Positions 1 through 10,900 are shown, numbered from the stretch's first letter. The stretch is 64,000 nt of DNA from Candidatus Gastranaerophilales bacterium (GCA_944323995.1 CALUUN010000001.1:62001-126000); one strand, 5' to 3'. Translations and numbers: made by a program. Notes: a model not told the origin generated them from the sequence alone.

Positions 1-1
1 A

Positions 2-265
2 CAGTTAGACCAATTAGCGAGAGACTTGTACCCCGGCACAGAAATAAGCTCCACAGTCGAAAACAGCAACGGCACAAGAGATAACGACCTTGCCTTTGAG
101 ATGGGCTTTCTAAGCTCTGCATCGACCGGCGAGTTTTATGTTTGGTCCAGTGAGGAGTGCAGCGAGTACAACGCGTACAGCCGCATCTTCTACTCCACGC
201 GCACGATCCGGTACGGCAGCAGCCGCCACAACAGCCACTTTCAGGCGGCGTGCTTAGCGGAATAG
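2..265 (+). CDS. Pilin-like protein with lectin-fold C-terminus (5' part outside window)
   Basis: Only the last 87 codons are present; the frame is already open at the first base, so the gene begins upstream of the window. The fragment aligns end to end with about the last 87 residues of the full-length protein at 18893-19987 (shared QLDQLARDLYPGTEISST, SNGTR, WSSEE, CLAE). That paralogue has a type IV prepilin N-terminus. The C-terminal pattern (LPS..QLDQL, WSSEE, AY, final C) resembles DUF1566/Lcl or C-type-lectin-like ligand-binding domains. Likely a surface-exposed or secreted binding protein. The last 43 codons are GC-rich and unlike the neighbourhood; see the variable region at 134-262. 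No function can be assigned beyond this. Confidence 0.8.
   Translation, partial: QLDQLARDLYPGTEISSTVENSNGTRDNDLAFEMGFLSSASTGEFYVWSSEECSEYNAYSRIFYSTRTIRYGSSRHNSHFQAACLAE
134..262 (+). other. Putative DGR variable region, copy A
   Basis: From the FYVW codons to the last sense codon, this stretch aligns without gaps to 18896-19024 (minus strand). Over the final 35 sense codons, 20 differ. Fifteen of these are NNC in both copies and differ at positions 1 and/or 2 (for example TAC/CAC, AGC/TTC, CGC/TAC, AGC/AAC). The remaining codons (TCC ACG, CGG, GCG TAC, TGC TTA GCG GAA) are unchanged. This is what adenine-directed mutagenesis of AAC codons in a template produces in diversity-generating retroelements. 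The template and reverse transcriptase are not in the window, so the assignment rests on the pattern alone. Confidence 0.65.
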
Positions 266-462
266 CATGTGTGCCGCAAGGCATGAGAAGATATATTTAA
301 TAAGCGGTATTTATGACATTCCACAAGTGCCGCTTTTTAACAGCAAAATGGCCTCTCCCTCAAGGGGAGAGGCTGGTTTGCTGTAAAACTTGTCATGCTG
401 AACTTGTTTCAGCATCTTGCAACCGTTATAGAATTGTAGGTCGGATTTACTAATCCGACAAC
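266..462 (+). repeat. Dispersed hairpin-rich repeat module, copy A
   Basis: This intergenic stretch recurs in inverted orientation at 18499-18892. Shared parts in order are the post-stop sequence CATGTGTGCCGCAAGGC, the 302-335 hairpin, a CCTCTCCC..GGGGAGAGG palindrome (about 351-372), TGCTGAACTTGTTTCAGCA (395-413) and GTCGGATTTACTAATCCGAC (440-459). The last two are themselves inverted repeats. Copy A lacks about 170 bases present in copy B between the two halves of the CCTCTCC palindrome. Bases 463-579 hold no further gene or structure beyond the RBS of the next gene. Confidence 0.75.
302..335. terminator. Hairpin downstream of variable region A
   Basis: AAGCGGTATTTATG pairs with CACAAGTGCCGCTT around a 6-nt loop, with some G-U pairs and one mismatch, followed by TTTTTAA. 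It can act as an intrinsic terminator. The same hairpin follows the paralogous gene at 18824-18857. DGR target genes often carry a hairpin just 3' of the variable region, so a role in retrohoming is an alternative reading. Confidence 0.6.
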
Positions 463-579
463 GCCTCACCGGAGTTTTAAATCTGCATTTATCGCGCGCA
501 CTTTTCTAAATTTACCCTTTCGTCGGTATTGAGTTTTTATTGTTTTTAATATATCCTTTTTGTATAAAGGGGAGAGCTT

Positions 580-1854
580 ATGCACGAAGAATTAAAAGAA
601 ATTAACGAAGTCGTAAAAAATCTGGCATCATTTATCCAGCAAAATGAAACAGTCAAACCGGATTTTGAGGAGTATTTAAAAACGGTCGGCACATCAATGA
701 ACATTCAGGCCGCATGTTTCAACTACATTTTTGAACGCAGACTGGGCGAAAAACACAAATCAATTCCTGAGCTTTATGTTGAAAACACAAAGAAACTTTC
801 CGCATCGGATAAAAAGATTGCAGAAGCGCTCTCTCATTCGCTTTCAACCATTTTTGAAGTAAAAAAAATACTCAAAAACGGGTTTGAACTCTACAATGTA
901 ATTAACGAAAGGCTTTATGACGTAACATCACTTGTCAAGATGACATCATTCAGAGGTGTGGGCGGCGGTCAGTACGTTATCGCGCGGATTTTTGAATACA
1001 AAAAAGTCTATTATCTGCTTGAAATTTCCGGCGTGCTTTCCGCAAGCAGAAAAGACGATGCCTTGAGGTTTGCTGTTGCAAAAATTATTGAAAACCCAGA
1101 ACTTGTTTATCAGGACAACCCCGAAAAATTAAAAGAACTTGAAAAAGACATCAAAAAAATTCATAAAAAATTCGTCGAATATTTCGGCTCTGACGAAGTT
1201 ATAACCACAAACAAATACGCTGATGACTTAATCGGAATGTTCAACGACTTTGCAGAAGGCGGAGAAAAAACCGACTATTCGGACAAAGTTCACCTGCCGG
1301 AGGAATTGAAGTTTTTCAATGTGAGCGAATTTAATAATTCGTATGAAAATTTCCTTGAAAATTCACTGGGCGGTTTTTCCTCTCATAACGAAGAATACGA
1401 CGTAGGCGTTCTGTTTGATGAAGAACTCGGCATGTATGCAATACCGTTTTACGGAACCTTCAACAAAATTTTTGAAGCAAAAGATTACACAAAAGTTCTT
1501 AATTACGACAAATGCATAAATTATTTTCTTTCAAATGACAAATTTTCGGCAAATCTTATCAAAAAAGTCGCCGAAAAACATGACAATTTTATGAAAACAG
1601 TTAACGAAGTTCTCGGTACAAAATACACGCTCGACGAACTTCTTGAAAAATTCAAATCAAGATACCTTGAAAATAAAATTATTTCATCAACTACGGTTCT
1701 TTACCGCTCAAAAGCCTTCTCTAACACGCTCGGGCTGATTGAGGAAGAAGAAAACAAACCTAAAATTGAAATCGACCGTAAAATCGGAAGAAATGACCCG
1801 TGCCCGTGCGGCAGCGGCAAAAAATACAAAAAATGCTGCGGTGCTGCAGTTTAA
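580..1854 (+). CDS. SEC-C motif protein of unknown function
   Basis: 424 aa, starting at ATG after a strong AAGGGGAGAG ribosome binding site. Residues 405-421 form a complete SEC-C zinc motif ([17 protein letters not shown]), the same C-terminal zinc-binding tail found in SecA and in many otherwise unrelated proteins, where it binds zinc and can contact SecB or ribosomes. The preceding 400 residues are Lys/Glu-rich, mostly helical in appearance, with no signal peptide or membrane segment and no family I recognise. Probably cytoplasmic. It stands alone, convergent with maf, with 16 bases between the stop codons. Confidence 0.85.
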   Translation: MHEELKEINEVVKNLASFIQQNETVKPDFEEYLKTVGTSMNIQAACFNYIFERRLGEKHKSIPELYVENTKKLSASDKKIAEALSHSLSTIFEVKKILKNGFELYNVINERLYDVTSLVKMTSFRGVGGGQYVIARIFEYKKVYYLLEISGVLSASRKDDALRFAVAKIIENPELVYQDNPEKLKELEKDIKKIHKKFVEYFGSDEVITTNKYADDLIGMFNDFAEGGEKTDYSDKVHLPEELKFFNVSEFNNSYENFLENSLGGFSSHNEEYDVGVLFDEELGMYAIPFYGTFNKIFEAKDYTKVLNYDKCINYFLSNDKFSANLIKKVAEKHDNFMKTVNEVLGTKYTLDELLEKFKSRYLENKIISSTTVLYRSKAFSNTLGLIEEEENKPKIEIDRKIGRNDPCPCGSGKKYKKCCGAAV

Positions 1855-1870
1855 AAAATAAACTCATTTT

Positions 1871-2434
1871 TCAGGCTGTAAATTCACAAATCAGCGCCTT
1901 AAACGCGGCAGAAGAAATTCCGACTATGTTTTCAAAATCACCGTTAATTGATTTTACAAACCCTTCCGGAAGCTCCTGTATCCCGTATGAACCCGCCTTG
2001 TCAAACGGTTTGTAATTTTTGATGTAATCTTTTATCATTTCATCAGTTAAGGATTCAAAAGTTACATAGCTTGTCGTGGAATTTTTTTTGCAAACGCCGC
2101 TTTTTGAATCAATAACGGCAATTGATGTTACAACTTTGTGAGTTTTTCCCGAAAGTTTTTTAAGCATTAAAAAAGCCTCTTGAGCGTCTTTTGGCTTTTC
2201 CAGAACCTCATCCCCAAGCACTACAACCGTATCCGCCCCGACAACAAGCGCCGGTTCGTTTATTATAACCGCAACGGCTTTTGCCTTATTACAGGCAAGA
2301 TTTTCCGCATAATCGTAAGAAAAAGCCGCCTTCGTGTGGTTTTCAACATACGGAGACGGAATAATTTCCAATTTGTAATCCTTCAATATTTCGGCTCTTC
2401 TGGGAGATGAAGATGCCAGGATCATTTTTCCCAT
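1871..2434 (-). CDS. maf: Maf family nucleotide pyrophosphatase
   Basis: 187 aa. Maf/YhdE proteins hydrolyse non-canonical or modified nucleoside triphosphates (dTTP/UTP or m7GTP types) to monophosphates and act as house-cleaning enzymes. The sequence shows the N-terminal SSSPRR phosphate-binding motif, GADTVV with the catalytic Asp, the KPKDAQEA segment and DKAGSYGIQ. I chose the ATG at 2434, giving MGKMILASSSPRR, because AAGGAACAGGGA lies directly upstream. An in-frame ATG at 2494 would add 20 residues not expected in the family. Transcribed away from the small gene at 2522. Confidence 0.93.
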   Translation of the reverse strand: MGKMILASSSPRRAEILKDYKLEIIPSPYVENHTKAAFSYDYAENLACNKAKAVAVIINEPALVVGADTVVVLGDEVLEKPKDAQEAFLMLKKLSGKTHKVVTSIAVIDSKSGVCKKNSTTSYVTFESLTDEMIKDYIKNYKPFDKAGSYGIQELPEGFVKSINGDFENIVGISSAAFKALICEFTA

Positions 2435-2521
2435 TCCCTGTTCCTTTTTGCTGTTATGTACTTTCAAAATGCCTGCAGTCATTTTACAGTACATTTTATC
2501 ACAAAATGAACAAAAAACTTT

Positions 2522-2764
2522 TTATTGATACTGCTGTACAGTTTTGTTATATCTTGCCGAACGCGCGTTTATGGCGTAGCATGCGATATTCAGACGCTGT
2601 TTCAACAGCATCATGTTTTTATGCATGCTTGCATAATCATTCATTGCCCCGAGCATCTTTTGCGGGTCAACCATTGATTCCATATTGTCATGATTGTCTA
2701 CGCGTTCCTCTGCGTACTTTTTGACCAATAGCTGGTCGATGTAGTCCTCTGCGCCTATTGCCAT
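2522..2764 (-). CDS. Small helical protein, unknown
   Basis: 80 aa preceded by an excellent ribosome binding site (GGGAGGATCTC before ATG), which together with a recognisable promoter supports a real gene. The protein is predicted mainly alpha-helical, with several Met residues in the middle and a C-terminal half rich in Asn/Arg/Tyr. It has no signal peptide or membrane segment, and I recognise no family. Its leader carries the AT-rich promoter element at 2811-2832 also seen before the small gene at 52423 and an orphan locus at 36011, which suggests a shared expression programme. Confidence 0.75.
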   Translation of the reverse strand: MAIGAEDYIDQLLVKKYAEERVDNHDNMESMVDPQKMLGAMNDYASMHKNMMLLKQRLNIACYAINARSARYNKTVQQYQ

Positions 2765-2810
2765 GAGATCCTCCCGATTATCCTAGAAAAATAAATCCTT
2801 AATATTCCTG

Positions 2811-2832
2811 TTATATATATTAAGTATATCTT
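2811..2832 (-). promoter_or_regulatory. Shared small-gene promoter element, variant 1
   Basis: Read on the minus strand this is AAGATATACTTAATATATAT, about 45 bases before the ATG at 2764. It matches the element AAGTATATACTTTATATATA at 52375-52394 and 36011-36030 except for one missing base and a T/A change. The upstream TTTGAAAT box of the other two copies is not conserved here. Confidence 0.5.
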
Positions 2833-2889
2833 TCCCGAAAAATTGCCAAAATTCACAAAATCAGATTTACATTTGTTAACATAAAATCA

Positions 2890-2898
2890 TGATATAAT
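2890..2898 (+). promoter_or_regulatory. Extended -10 giving a leaderless transcript
   Basis: TGATATAAT ends 6 bases before the ATG at 2905, so the expected start point falls on the A of the start codon. No Shine-Dalgarno sequence fits between. No good -35 is present, as is usual for TGn extended -10 promoters. Confidence 0.65.
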
Positions 2899-2904
2899 GG
2901 TTTT

Positions 2905-4557
2905 ATGAAAGAGATTGTTATTACTGCACCTGTTAAAAAACCTGAAGACATTGAAGTTTTCAGCAGCCAGACCGATTGCCGCGATTATTACGTGTATTAC
3001 AAAAAGTTTCTGGACAATAATTTTGATTACGTAAAAGAGTTTGTTGATACCGCAAAACGCTGTAAATGCAATATTTTCATTAATTTTAAACACGATATTA
3101 CAGAAGAAAATCTTCCTGAAATAAAAAGAATGCTGAAATTTTTAAAAACAGCGGGGATTGACGGAATTTTCATAAACAGTTTTGCAATTTTGGAGGCTAT
3201 TAAGGTATTTAATCTGCCTTTCAAAGTTATTGTTGATTCATATTTTGATATCCATAACCTTGCCGGAATTGACTTTATAAACAGCTTTCACAAAGTTGAC
3301 GGAATAATTATTACCGAAGAAATTTATATGAAAAATATCGCAAAAATAAAAAAATACACAAAACTTCCGCTTGCGATTGATTCTGATAATCTGCCGTGGT
3401 GCGCCGAGGATATAAAAAAGATTAAGGCAATTGATAACGTTGTAATAAAAGGCAAATTTGCAAATTCGGAAGAAATTCTTGAGGGGATTGAACTTGTTCA
3501 AAAAATTCTTGAAAAACCGAAACTCTTTAAAAATCAGAAACTCCCGTTTAAGCATGTAAGAAAAAGTATTTATCAGACAAACCATTTTTCGGGCGAAATG
3601 GTCAGCGCTCAAGGCAAAGACTTCAAATTCAGCAGAAATATTCACAAATTTGAATGGGATGTAAAAAGAACCCGAACTCCGAAAGATGTTGTATATAAAA
3701 ACGATTACAGGCTGAATTTGAGACTTTCGGCTCTTGCTCAGGTCAAAGAACTTGAAAAATATATCAAAAAAATTAGTACAAACCCGATTTACTCGATTGA
3801 ATACGGCGAAATCCTTTCAACATGCGACCTTGTAAACAGCAGTTTCAGTGAACTTATTACTAAAGTCAGAAAATTCTGTTACAAAAATGATATAAAATTT
3901 CAGCTTTCAACGCCCAAAATTCTCATTGAACGCGATTTTGACAGAGTTTATGAGTATGTAAAACAGCTTCTGCTGACTGATCCTGCGCCGGATTCTTTAA
4001 TAATAAACAATATAGGCTATTTCTGGGCGTTCATAAATGATCAGGATATTAACCACATTCCGATAGAAATCGGGCAGGGGATTAATCTGCTTAACAGCCT
4101 CTCTATCAAATGTCTCAATAATCTTGCCCCGATTGACACAATTGATTTTACGTCTTTTAAGGATATGGAAAGCGCTATAAAAACAATTAAAAAAATTAAA
4201 AACGATATTCCGAATAAAAAATACACAATCGCCGGTAATAAAAAAGTTCCGAGCATGGGGCTGTGCCCGCTGAACAACGACAGCGCAATAATCTCGCGCC
4301 TGTCATGCAAAGCTCCGTGTCATCAGGGCGGATTTGCACTCAAAGATCCTTCGCTGAAAAAGATTTTCCCGTTCACATGCGACGGATTTTGCAGAATGCA
4401 CATGTTTGAAGATACCGTTATGCAGGATTTTTCCTGCGTGAAAGAACTTGCTGACGCAGGCGTCAATGAATTTGTGTTTGACTTCAGCGCTCTGGATTCA
4501 AAATATTTACCGGTGCTTTTGAATGAGTTTTTATTCCGTAACAGTGACCGGAATTGA
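2905..4557 (+). CDS. Peptidase U32-like protein
   Basis: 550 aa, cytoplasmic. The C-terminal half carries a cysteine-rich stretch (SMGLCPLNN, RLSCKAPCHQGG, LKD, FTCDGFCRMHMF). Its order and spacing recall the Cys cluster of U32 family proteins (YhbU/YhbV/UbiU-like), where four Cys bind an Fe-S cluster. The N-terminal part has TIM-barrel-like strands (VIVDSYFDIHN, DGIIITEE), as in U32 N-domains. Members act in tRNA hydroxylation, ubiquinone hydroxylation or as proposed proteases; which applies here cannot be told. The promoter places the transcription start at the ATG. Likely monocistronic, since typA begins 108 bases downstream with its own leader. Confidence 0.6.
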   Translation: MKEIVITAPVKKPEDIEVFSSQTDCRDYYVYYKKFLDNNFDYVKEFVDTAKRCKCNIFINFKHDITEENLPEIKRMLKFLKTAGIDGIFINSFAILEAIKVFNLPFKVIVDSYFDIHNLAGIDFINSFHKVDGIIITEEIYMKNIAKIKKYTKLPLAIDSDNLPWCAEDIKKIKAIDNVVIKGKFANSEEILEGIELVQKILEKPKLFKNQKLPFKHVRKSIYQTNHFSGEMVSAQGKDFKFSRNIHKFEWDVKRTRTPKDVVYKNDYRLNLRLSALAQVKELEKYIKKISTNPIYSIEYGEILSTCDLVNSSFSELITKVRKFCYKNDIKFQLSTPKILIERDFDRVYEYVKQLLLTDPAPDSLIINNIGYFWAFINDQDINHIPIEIGQGINLLNSLSIKCLNNLAPIDTIDFTSFKDMESAIKTIKKIKNDIPNKKYTIAGNKKVPSMGLCPLNNDSAIISRLSCKAPCHQGGFALKDPSLKKIFPFTCDGFCRMHMFEDTVMQDFSCVKELADAGVNEFVFDFSALDSKYLPVLLNEFLFRNSDRN

Positions 4558-4665
4558 CGAATCCATTCCGGATCGAATAAAATTAATAGCTCTATTTCTG
4601 TTATTGAAAAATTTTTATCAGCGATTTATTATAAAGTTGTACAGTTTACACCCACGGAAAAGATT

Positions 4666-6462
4666 ATGTCATCAAATAAAAATATCAGAAATATAGCAAT
4701 TATTGCTCACGTAGACCACGGCAAAACAACTCTTGTTGACTGCTTATTAAAACAGTCCGGAGTTTTCAGAGAAAATCAGCACGTGGAAGAACGGGTTCTT
4801 GACAGCAACGATCTGGAAAGAGAACGCGGAATTACGATACTTTCAAAAAATATTTCAATCAACTACAAAGGCTGCAAAATTAATGTTGTAGACACTCCCG
4901 GCCACGCAGATTTCGGCGGTGAAGTTGAACGTGTTCTGGGTATGGTTGACGGAGCACTGTTAATCGTAGATGCAGCTGAAGGCCCTATGCCGCAAACCCG
5001 CTTTGTGCTTTCAAAAGCACTTGAGCTGGGACTTAAAATAATTGTTGTGATTAATAAAATCGACAAACCTGCGGCAGAACCTTTGACAGCACTTGACAAA
5101 GTTTTTGACCTGTTTACCGAATTAACCGACAGAGAAGATTTGATTGACTTTCCGTTTATTTTTTCAAGCAGCCTGAACGGGTTTGCCGTGAAAGATTTGG
5201 ACGATGAACGCAAAGATATGATTCCTCTTCTTGATTGCATAATGGAGAACATTAAACCGCCCGAAGGTGATGAAAATCTTCCGTTCCAATTCAGAGCAGC
5301 ATCGCTGGATTACAACGAATACGTGGGAAGAATTGTTATCGGCCGTATTGCAAACGGAAAAATAAAATCTCAGGAACAGGTTTGTGTTGTCCACGCCGAC
5401 GGTTCGCAGGAACGCGGTAAAATATCAAAACTTTTCGGATTTAAGGATCTGGGCAGAGTTGAAATTGAAGAGGCCTCAGCAGGCGATATAATCGGTATCG
5501 CAGGATTTTCGGATATTCAAATCGGCGAAAGTATCTGCGATTTGAATAACCCGGAACCGCTGCCATTGATTCATATTGATGAGCCAACATTGCAAATGAA
5601 TTTTTCGGTAAATGACAGCCCGTTTGCAGGAACAGAAGGTAAATTCGTAACTTCAAGACAGTTAAGAAAAAGACTTTACAACGAACTTGAAAAAAATGTC
5701 AGCCTGCGCGTTGAAGATACAGAGTCAACCGATGTTTTCAGAGTTTCAGGCAGAGGTGAACTGCATCTTGGAATTTTAATCGAAACAATGCGCCGCGAAG
5801 GTTATGAATTTGCGGTTTCAAAGCCGGAAGTTATTTATAAAGATATAGACGGCGTAAGATGTGAACCTTTTGAAAACCTTATCGTTGATGTTCCTGAAAG
5901 CTATGCCGGCTCTTGTATTGAAAGACTTTCAAACCGCAAAGGCGAAATGCAGGAAATGAATAATGCAAAAGGCAGAACAACAATGACCTTCCACATTCCC
6001 GCACGCGGTCTTATAGGTTTCAGGAGCGAATTTATAAGAATGACACGCGGCGAAGGAATAATGTATCATACGTTTTTGGACTACAGACCTTACGCAGGCG
6101 ATATTCCGCGTCAGAGAAACGGTTCAATAATCGCTCACGAGCAAGGTGAGGCAATTCCTTATGCACTTGCGCAGTACGAGGATCGCGGCGTATTTTTCAT
6201 AACCCCGAAAACAAAAGTTTACCGCGGAATGATTATCGGTGAATGCAACAAGCCGCAGGATATTGTAGTTAATATCTGCAAAACAAAAAAATTAACAAAT
6301 ATGCGCAGCGCAACCGCAGACGTTATGGTTACGCTTCAGGCTCATAAACAAATGGCGCTTGAAGAATGTCTTGAATATATTGGCGATGACGAGCTTGTTG
6401 AAATTACACCTGAAAATGTCCGCATAAGAAAAGCAGATTTGAACAGAAAAATTTACAACTAA
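4666..6462 (+). CDS. typA: Ribosome-associated GTPase TypA/BipA
   Basis: 598 aa, the normal length for the family. TypA is a translational GTPase of the EF-G/LepA group that binds the 70S ribosome and helps large-subunit assembly and growth under stress. Visible motifs are G1 AHVDHGKTT (residues 14-22), switch [11 protein letters not shown]4 NKID, and the C-terminal family segments ([31 protein letters not shown]). The ATG follows GGAAAAG. Convergent with glgA, 8 bases between stops. Confidence 0.97.
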   Translation: MSSNKNIRNIAIIAHVDHGKTTLVDCLLKQSGVFRENQHVEERVLDSNDLERERGITILSKNISINYKGCKINVVDTPGHADFGGEVERVLGMVDGALLIVDAAEGPMPQTRFVLSKALELGLKIIVVINKIDKPAAEPLTALDKVFDLFTELTDREDLIDFPFIFSSSLNGFAVKDLDDERKDMIPLLDCIMENIKPPEGDENLPFQFRAASLDYNEYVGRIVIGRIANGKIKSQEQVCVVHADGSQERGKISKLFGFKDLGRVEIEEASAGDIIGIAGFSDIQIGESICDLNNPEPLPLIHIDEPTLQMNFSVNDSPFAGTEGKFVTSRQLRKRLYNELEKNVSLRVEDTESTDVFRVSGRGELHLGILIETMRREGYEFAVSKPEVIYKDIDGVRCEPFENLIVDVPESYAGSCIERLSNRKGEMQEMNNAKGRTTMTFHIPARGLIGFRSEFIRMTRGEGIMYHTFLDYRPYAGDIPRQRNGSIIAHEQGEAIPYALAQYEDRGVFFITPKTKVYRGMIIGECNKPQDIVVNICKTKKLTNMRSATADVMVTLQAHKQMALEECLEYIGDDELVEITPENVRIRKADLNRKIYN

Positions 6463-6470
6463 TCCGTCTT

Positions 6471-7928
6471 TTATGAATTGACAGGACGGCCTGCAAGCTC
6501 ATTATAAATTTGCAGATATTTTTCGGCGCTAACATCCCATGAAAAATCTGATTTCATGGCTGTTTTTCTCATAGCCTCAAGCGTTGGTTTTTCTTTGTAC
6601 ACATTTAATGCGCAATTTACAGCCTGCATCATATCCCGGCTGTCATAACGCCAGAATTTGAATCCCGTTGAATCGTTCAAGGGATACCCGACAACCGTAT
6701 CTTCAAGCCCGCCTGTTGCTCTGACAATTGGCAATGAACCGTAATGCATCGCAATAAGCTGGCTTAAGCCGCAAGGTTCAAATTTAGACGGCATAAGGAA
6801 AAAGTCGCTTCCGGCATAAATCAGATTTGCAAGGTCAGCTTTATACCCGACGTATGTTCGAATATTGGGTGTATTATTGGAAAGCCAGATGAAAAGATTT
6901 TCATAATCGCTGTTTCCGCTGCCTAAAAATACGTAATCCGCATCGGAATTTTTCATCATATTTTCGGCACCACGGATTAAATCAATTCCCTTTTGCTCCA
7001 CTAACCTTGATATCAAAGCTATAAGCGGCCGCTCCGGATTATATTTAAGTCCGAAATATTCGCAGACAGCTTTTTTATTTTCTTCTTTTTTATCAATAGT
7101 TCTGTATGTGTAATTTGCGGCAAGACACTTATCAGTTTTGGGATTAAAGGTAGAATAATCAATACCGTTAACTATTCCGACAAGTTTATTTTGATTCATG
7201 CGCAGAGTGTAGTCCATACCTTCGCCGTATTCGCCGGTTAAAATTTCGCGGGCGTAGTTTGGTGAAACCGCAATAATTTTATCCGAATAATTTATTGCGC
7301 CTTTCATCCAGTTGACTTTGCCGTAATGTTCAACACCCCATTCATTGTAAACAATATCTTTGCGCATATTTGCAAAATCAAGCACATCTTCAAACCATAC
7401 ACCCTGATATGCAAGATTATGAATTTCAAAAACAGACTTTGTATTTTTCCAAAAATCATCATATCTGTAGTTGCTGTGGAGATATACAGGAATCATTGCA
7501 GTGTGCCAGTCATTTGAATGAATAATATCAGCCTTGAAATTCAGCGCTTTTGCATATTCAAGAACTGCAAGCGAAAAGGCAATATATCTTTCATGTTCAT
7601 ACCTTGTATCAAGCCATTTCGGGTAAACTTCTTTAAAACATGTAAAATACCAGTCATTATGAACAAAAAATACGTTAATATTTGTGTCAGGCAATTTACA
7701 CATAAAAAGTCTGAATTTATGTCCTTGATTTCCGAATGTAAGCCACATTTCGGAATTTTCCAGCTCTTTAATTCCGTATTTATCGACATCAATAAGTCCG
7801 TGAAGAGGGGTAAAAATCGCTATTTCCGCATCATCTTCAATATATTTCGGCAGACTGCCGACAACATCCGCAAGCCCTCCCGCCTTGGAAAACGGTGCAA
7901 CTTCCGCAGCAGCAAATAAAATTTTCAT
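6471..7928 (-). CDS. glgA: Glycogen synthase (ADP-glucose type)
   Basis: 485 aa GT5 family enzyme that transfers glucose from ADP-glucose to alpha-1,4-glucan. The N-terminal KxGG motif (FSKAGGLADVVGSLP, residues 14-28) binds ADP-glucose. The C-terminal nucleotide-binding lobe has PSKFEPCGLSQLIAMHYG and RATGGLEDTV. Its ATG overlaps the TAA of the upstream 1205-aa gene by one base (TAATG), so the two are translationally coupled. With malQ (26253) this points to a cytoplasmic glycogen-type reserve. No glgC or glgB is in the window. Confidence 0.96.
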   Translation of the reverse strand: MKILFAAAEVAPFSKAGGLADVVGSLPKYIEDDAEIAIFTPLHGLIDVDKYGIKELENSEMWLTFGNQGHKFRLFMCKLPDTNINVFFVHNDWYFTCFKEVYPKWLDTRYEHERYIAFSLAVLEYAKALNFKADIIHSNDWHTAMIPVYLHSNYRYDDFWKNTKSVFEIHNLAYQGVWFEDVLDFANMRKDIVYNEWGVEHYGKVNWMKGAINYSDKIIAVSPNYAREILTGEYGEGMDYTLRMNQNKLVGIVNGIDYSTFNPKTDKCLAANYTYRTIDKKEENKKAVCEYFGLKYNPERPLIALISRLVEQKGIDLIRGAENMMKNSDADYVFLGSGNSDYENLFIWLSNNTPNIRTYVGYKADLANLIYAGSDFFLMPSKFEPCGLSQLIAMHYGSLPIVRATGGLEDTVVGYPLNDSTGFKFWRYDSRDMMQAVNCALNVYKEKPTLEAMRKTAMKSDFSWDVSAEKYLQIYNELAGRPVNS

Positions 7929-10900
7929 TATACCTCTCTTTCTGAAACATCGGCTGAACCGCCGTCAGCCTCCGGTGCCGGATTTTGCAAACCTTCCTGC
8001 TCAGCCGCGGCCTCAGAAACTGTTGTTTCGTCCTCCGGAGTTTCCTGACCTTCCTGTCCTTCGCTATCTGCTGTATTATCGCTTTCCGGGAGAGGTTCTT
8101 GAGCCGGGAATTTGCCGTCAACCATATAGTGTTCCGGATTTACGTCAAATTCAAACTTGATTCCGTATTTTTGTGTAATGTAATGCGCCTGATTTAAACA
8201 CAATTGCGCTTTATCAACATGTCCCAAAAACATCATTACTTTAAACATGTTATATTTAAACAAAAGAATAATAAAATCACTTGCTTTGCCGTAACGTTCA
8301 AGCTGTATTATTGAGTTGTTAAGCATTCCGTAAGCAACATCAAATTTTTTCTGGCGCAAATTCATTTCGCTTAAGAAATACCACCCGAGATGCTGCAGCA
8401 GATACATGCCCTGATTTTTAACCGATTTAATAATCTTATAAATAATTGATGCCGCTTTTTTGTAAGATTCAAGATTTACATAAGTATAACCGATAAGCAA
8501 ATCGCAGAAAATTTCAATTTGCGCAAGGTTATTTTTGCGAGCTGCAAGTTTTGCCTGATAAACATCTTCCGCAAATTGTTCCGGTGTATCCTTTGAATTT
8601 ACAAACGCATTGAGTATATGGTACACAATTGCCGAAAATTTATCATTGCCTATCATATCCTGCGAAATAATAACTTCTCTGCCCGCTATTAATTCCTGAA
8701 GCTGCAAAATTAAATCGTATGATTTTGGTATAAAACTGAGCGATGTGTAAATTATATTCAAAAATTCGCCGACATTACCTTTCATCTGAATTACGTTAGC
8801 CAGTGCAACATAACCCGTACAGGTTACAATCATATCTTTGAATTGCTCTTCTGCCATATAATCAGGTTTGAGTTTTGCAATATTTTCATCAGAAATTACG
8901 TTCAAAACTTTATAACCGATATCAATACAATCTTCCATCGCTCCGATATTGAAGAGAATTTCAACATGAATAAGCGACATCAAGAAGAAATAAATATTGA
9001 AATTAGGTTCTTCCGGGTCAATTGAAGCATTAGGAATTAAAGAGAGAACCTTATGCGTCAGACAAAGTGCATGGGTGTATCTTGCAGAAGCAAGCGCACC
9101 GTGAATCATTTTGCTGCACAGAAGAATAATTTTATCAATATCAGTAGATTTTTCAAGATTTTTAAGTGTCAATTCAGCAATATCCTGAGTTTTTTCAGGA
9201 ACATATTCATACAAATTTTCCGAAATATGTTCATAAAGATTGAGTTTATAGGTTTCGACATCTTCTTCAAAATTTTCAGGCGCTTTATTGCTTTCAAGCA
9301 GCTTAAGAATTTCCGTCGAACAGTTCAGATAAGAACTAAAGTCACCGAGCGAAAGGTTAACTTTTGCAAGTTTTTCCCATTCCAAAAATGCATTGCTTTC
9401 ATCAGAAAGCAGAGTATAGAGATAAGATTTAACCGGACTCGGCATATTATCGACAAACACTTTTGAGAAAAGTTCGCTTGCAATTTTCTGCAAATCAATC
9501 TTATTCATAACCTCAAGAAGATTTTCTCTCAAAAGGTTATAGTTCGGGAAATACATACAGTTGTTATAGAAATATACATAACCCATTTCCGAAAGTTTGT
9601 TGATAATTTCTTCGGTATTTTCAAATTCAAGACTGTCGATAGTGGCAACATCAATTCTTGTGCCAAGAAGCAGAACTGATGCCAGAAATCTCATAGCCGG
9701 CGGATCATCTTTTAACAAATTCAAACGTCTGCGCATTAACCTGTTGAGATTTGACGGAATAATGATTGTTTTCGGGTTAACCATTTCCACGCTGTCCTCG
9801 GTATACTGGTATACGCCCGACTCAATCAAATACTGAATTGCAATGTCCAAAAACAGAATACTTCCGCAGGAATATTTTGCAATCCTGTGGAAATAAAAAT
9901 CGTTCATAATGTTGCGGTAGAAATTCTTGTTATCCTCAATGATTTTTTCAAACGGAGTCGGTTTGAGAGTAATTTCCGTGTAATAAGGCCGCGTCAAGAG
10001 GAAATGTGACTGCTTGTGCAGTGAAAAATCTTTGTCATAAGATATCAAATAACTTATTTGAAGCTGATCAAACGCTTCAAATAAATATTTCAAAACATCA
10101 TAAGAACTTGAATCAATTTTGTCGAAATTTTCGATAAATATAAGTGTATTCGGAATAACTTTTAACAGAGTGAGAAAAATATCAAAAAACTCATTACGCG
10201 TATCTATTGCATTAGTAATTTCGCGCTCCGAAAGCGTAATAAGATCTCTTATCATATTCTGCGGATCAATAGTCGAAAACGCTGAAAAATCATTCTGATT
10301 AAAGAGTTTTTGCGATACCGTATACTCAAAAATCGCCGAAACAAGGTCGCGGAAAAACGCATAGGGCGAATATTTCATCTCGTCATAACAGGTAATTGAA
10401 ATAATATTGTTATAGATACCGAGTTCTTCGATTTCGTTGATAATTTTAAGTGAATACGGGACATACATCTGCGCAGTTTTAATCGCAAGAATACCGCGCG
10501 GCACAGATTGCAATTTGTTGACAATATGATAAAATACGTCGATATTTTCGGTTCTTATAAAGTCACAGTTAATTTCGTTAAAGTTAATCGTTTCAATATC
10601 ATAAATCGCATCCGGATCATACGGAGTTTCAGCTTTCAAAAGTATTTCGCCGTCTGTTTTATCTTGTTCAATAAGCATATTTTGAACAAAATTCGGGACT
10701 TTAACCTCATTCTCGTCTTCTTCATCTTCAAACAGAGAAGGATCAATTACAATAAGGTCTTTCACATCAAGTTCATAAAACATCTGCATTTGACCGTCAA
10801 TCATAACTGAATTGAGCGGAGAAAGTTTGTAATTTTTTTCAAGAGCTTCAAAAAGCGGAGTGTCCGTAATAATCTGGAACGAATTCAAAACACGCTGCTC

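Noticed and set aside
302-462. Possible CRISPR or tandem repeat array
   Set aside because: The repeats are single inverted units of different sequence, without regular spacing or spacers; no cas genes are in the window.
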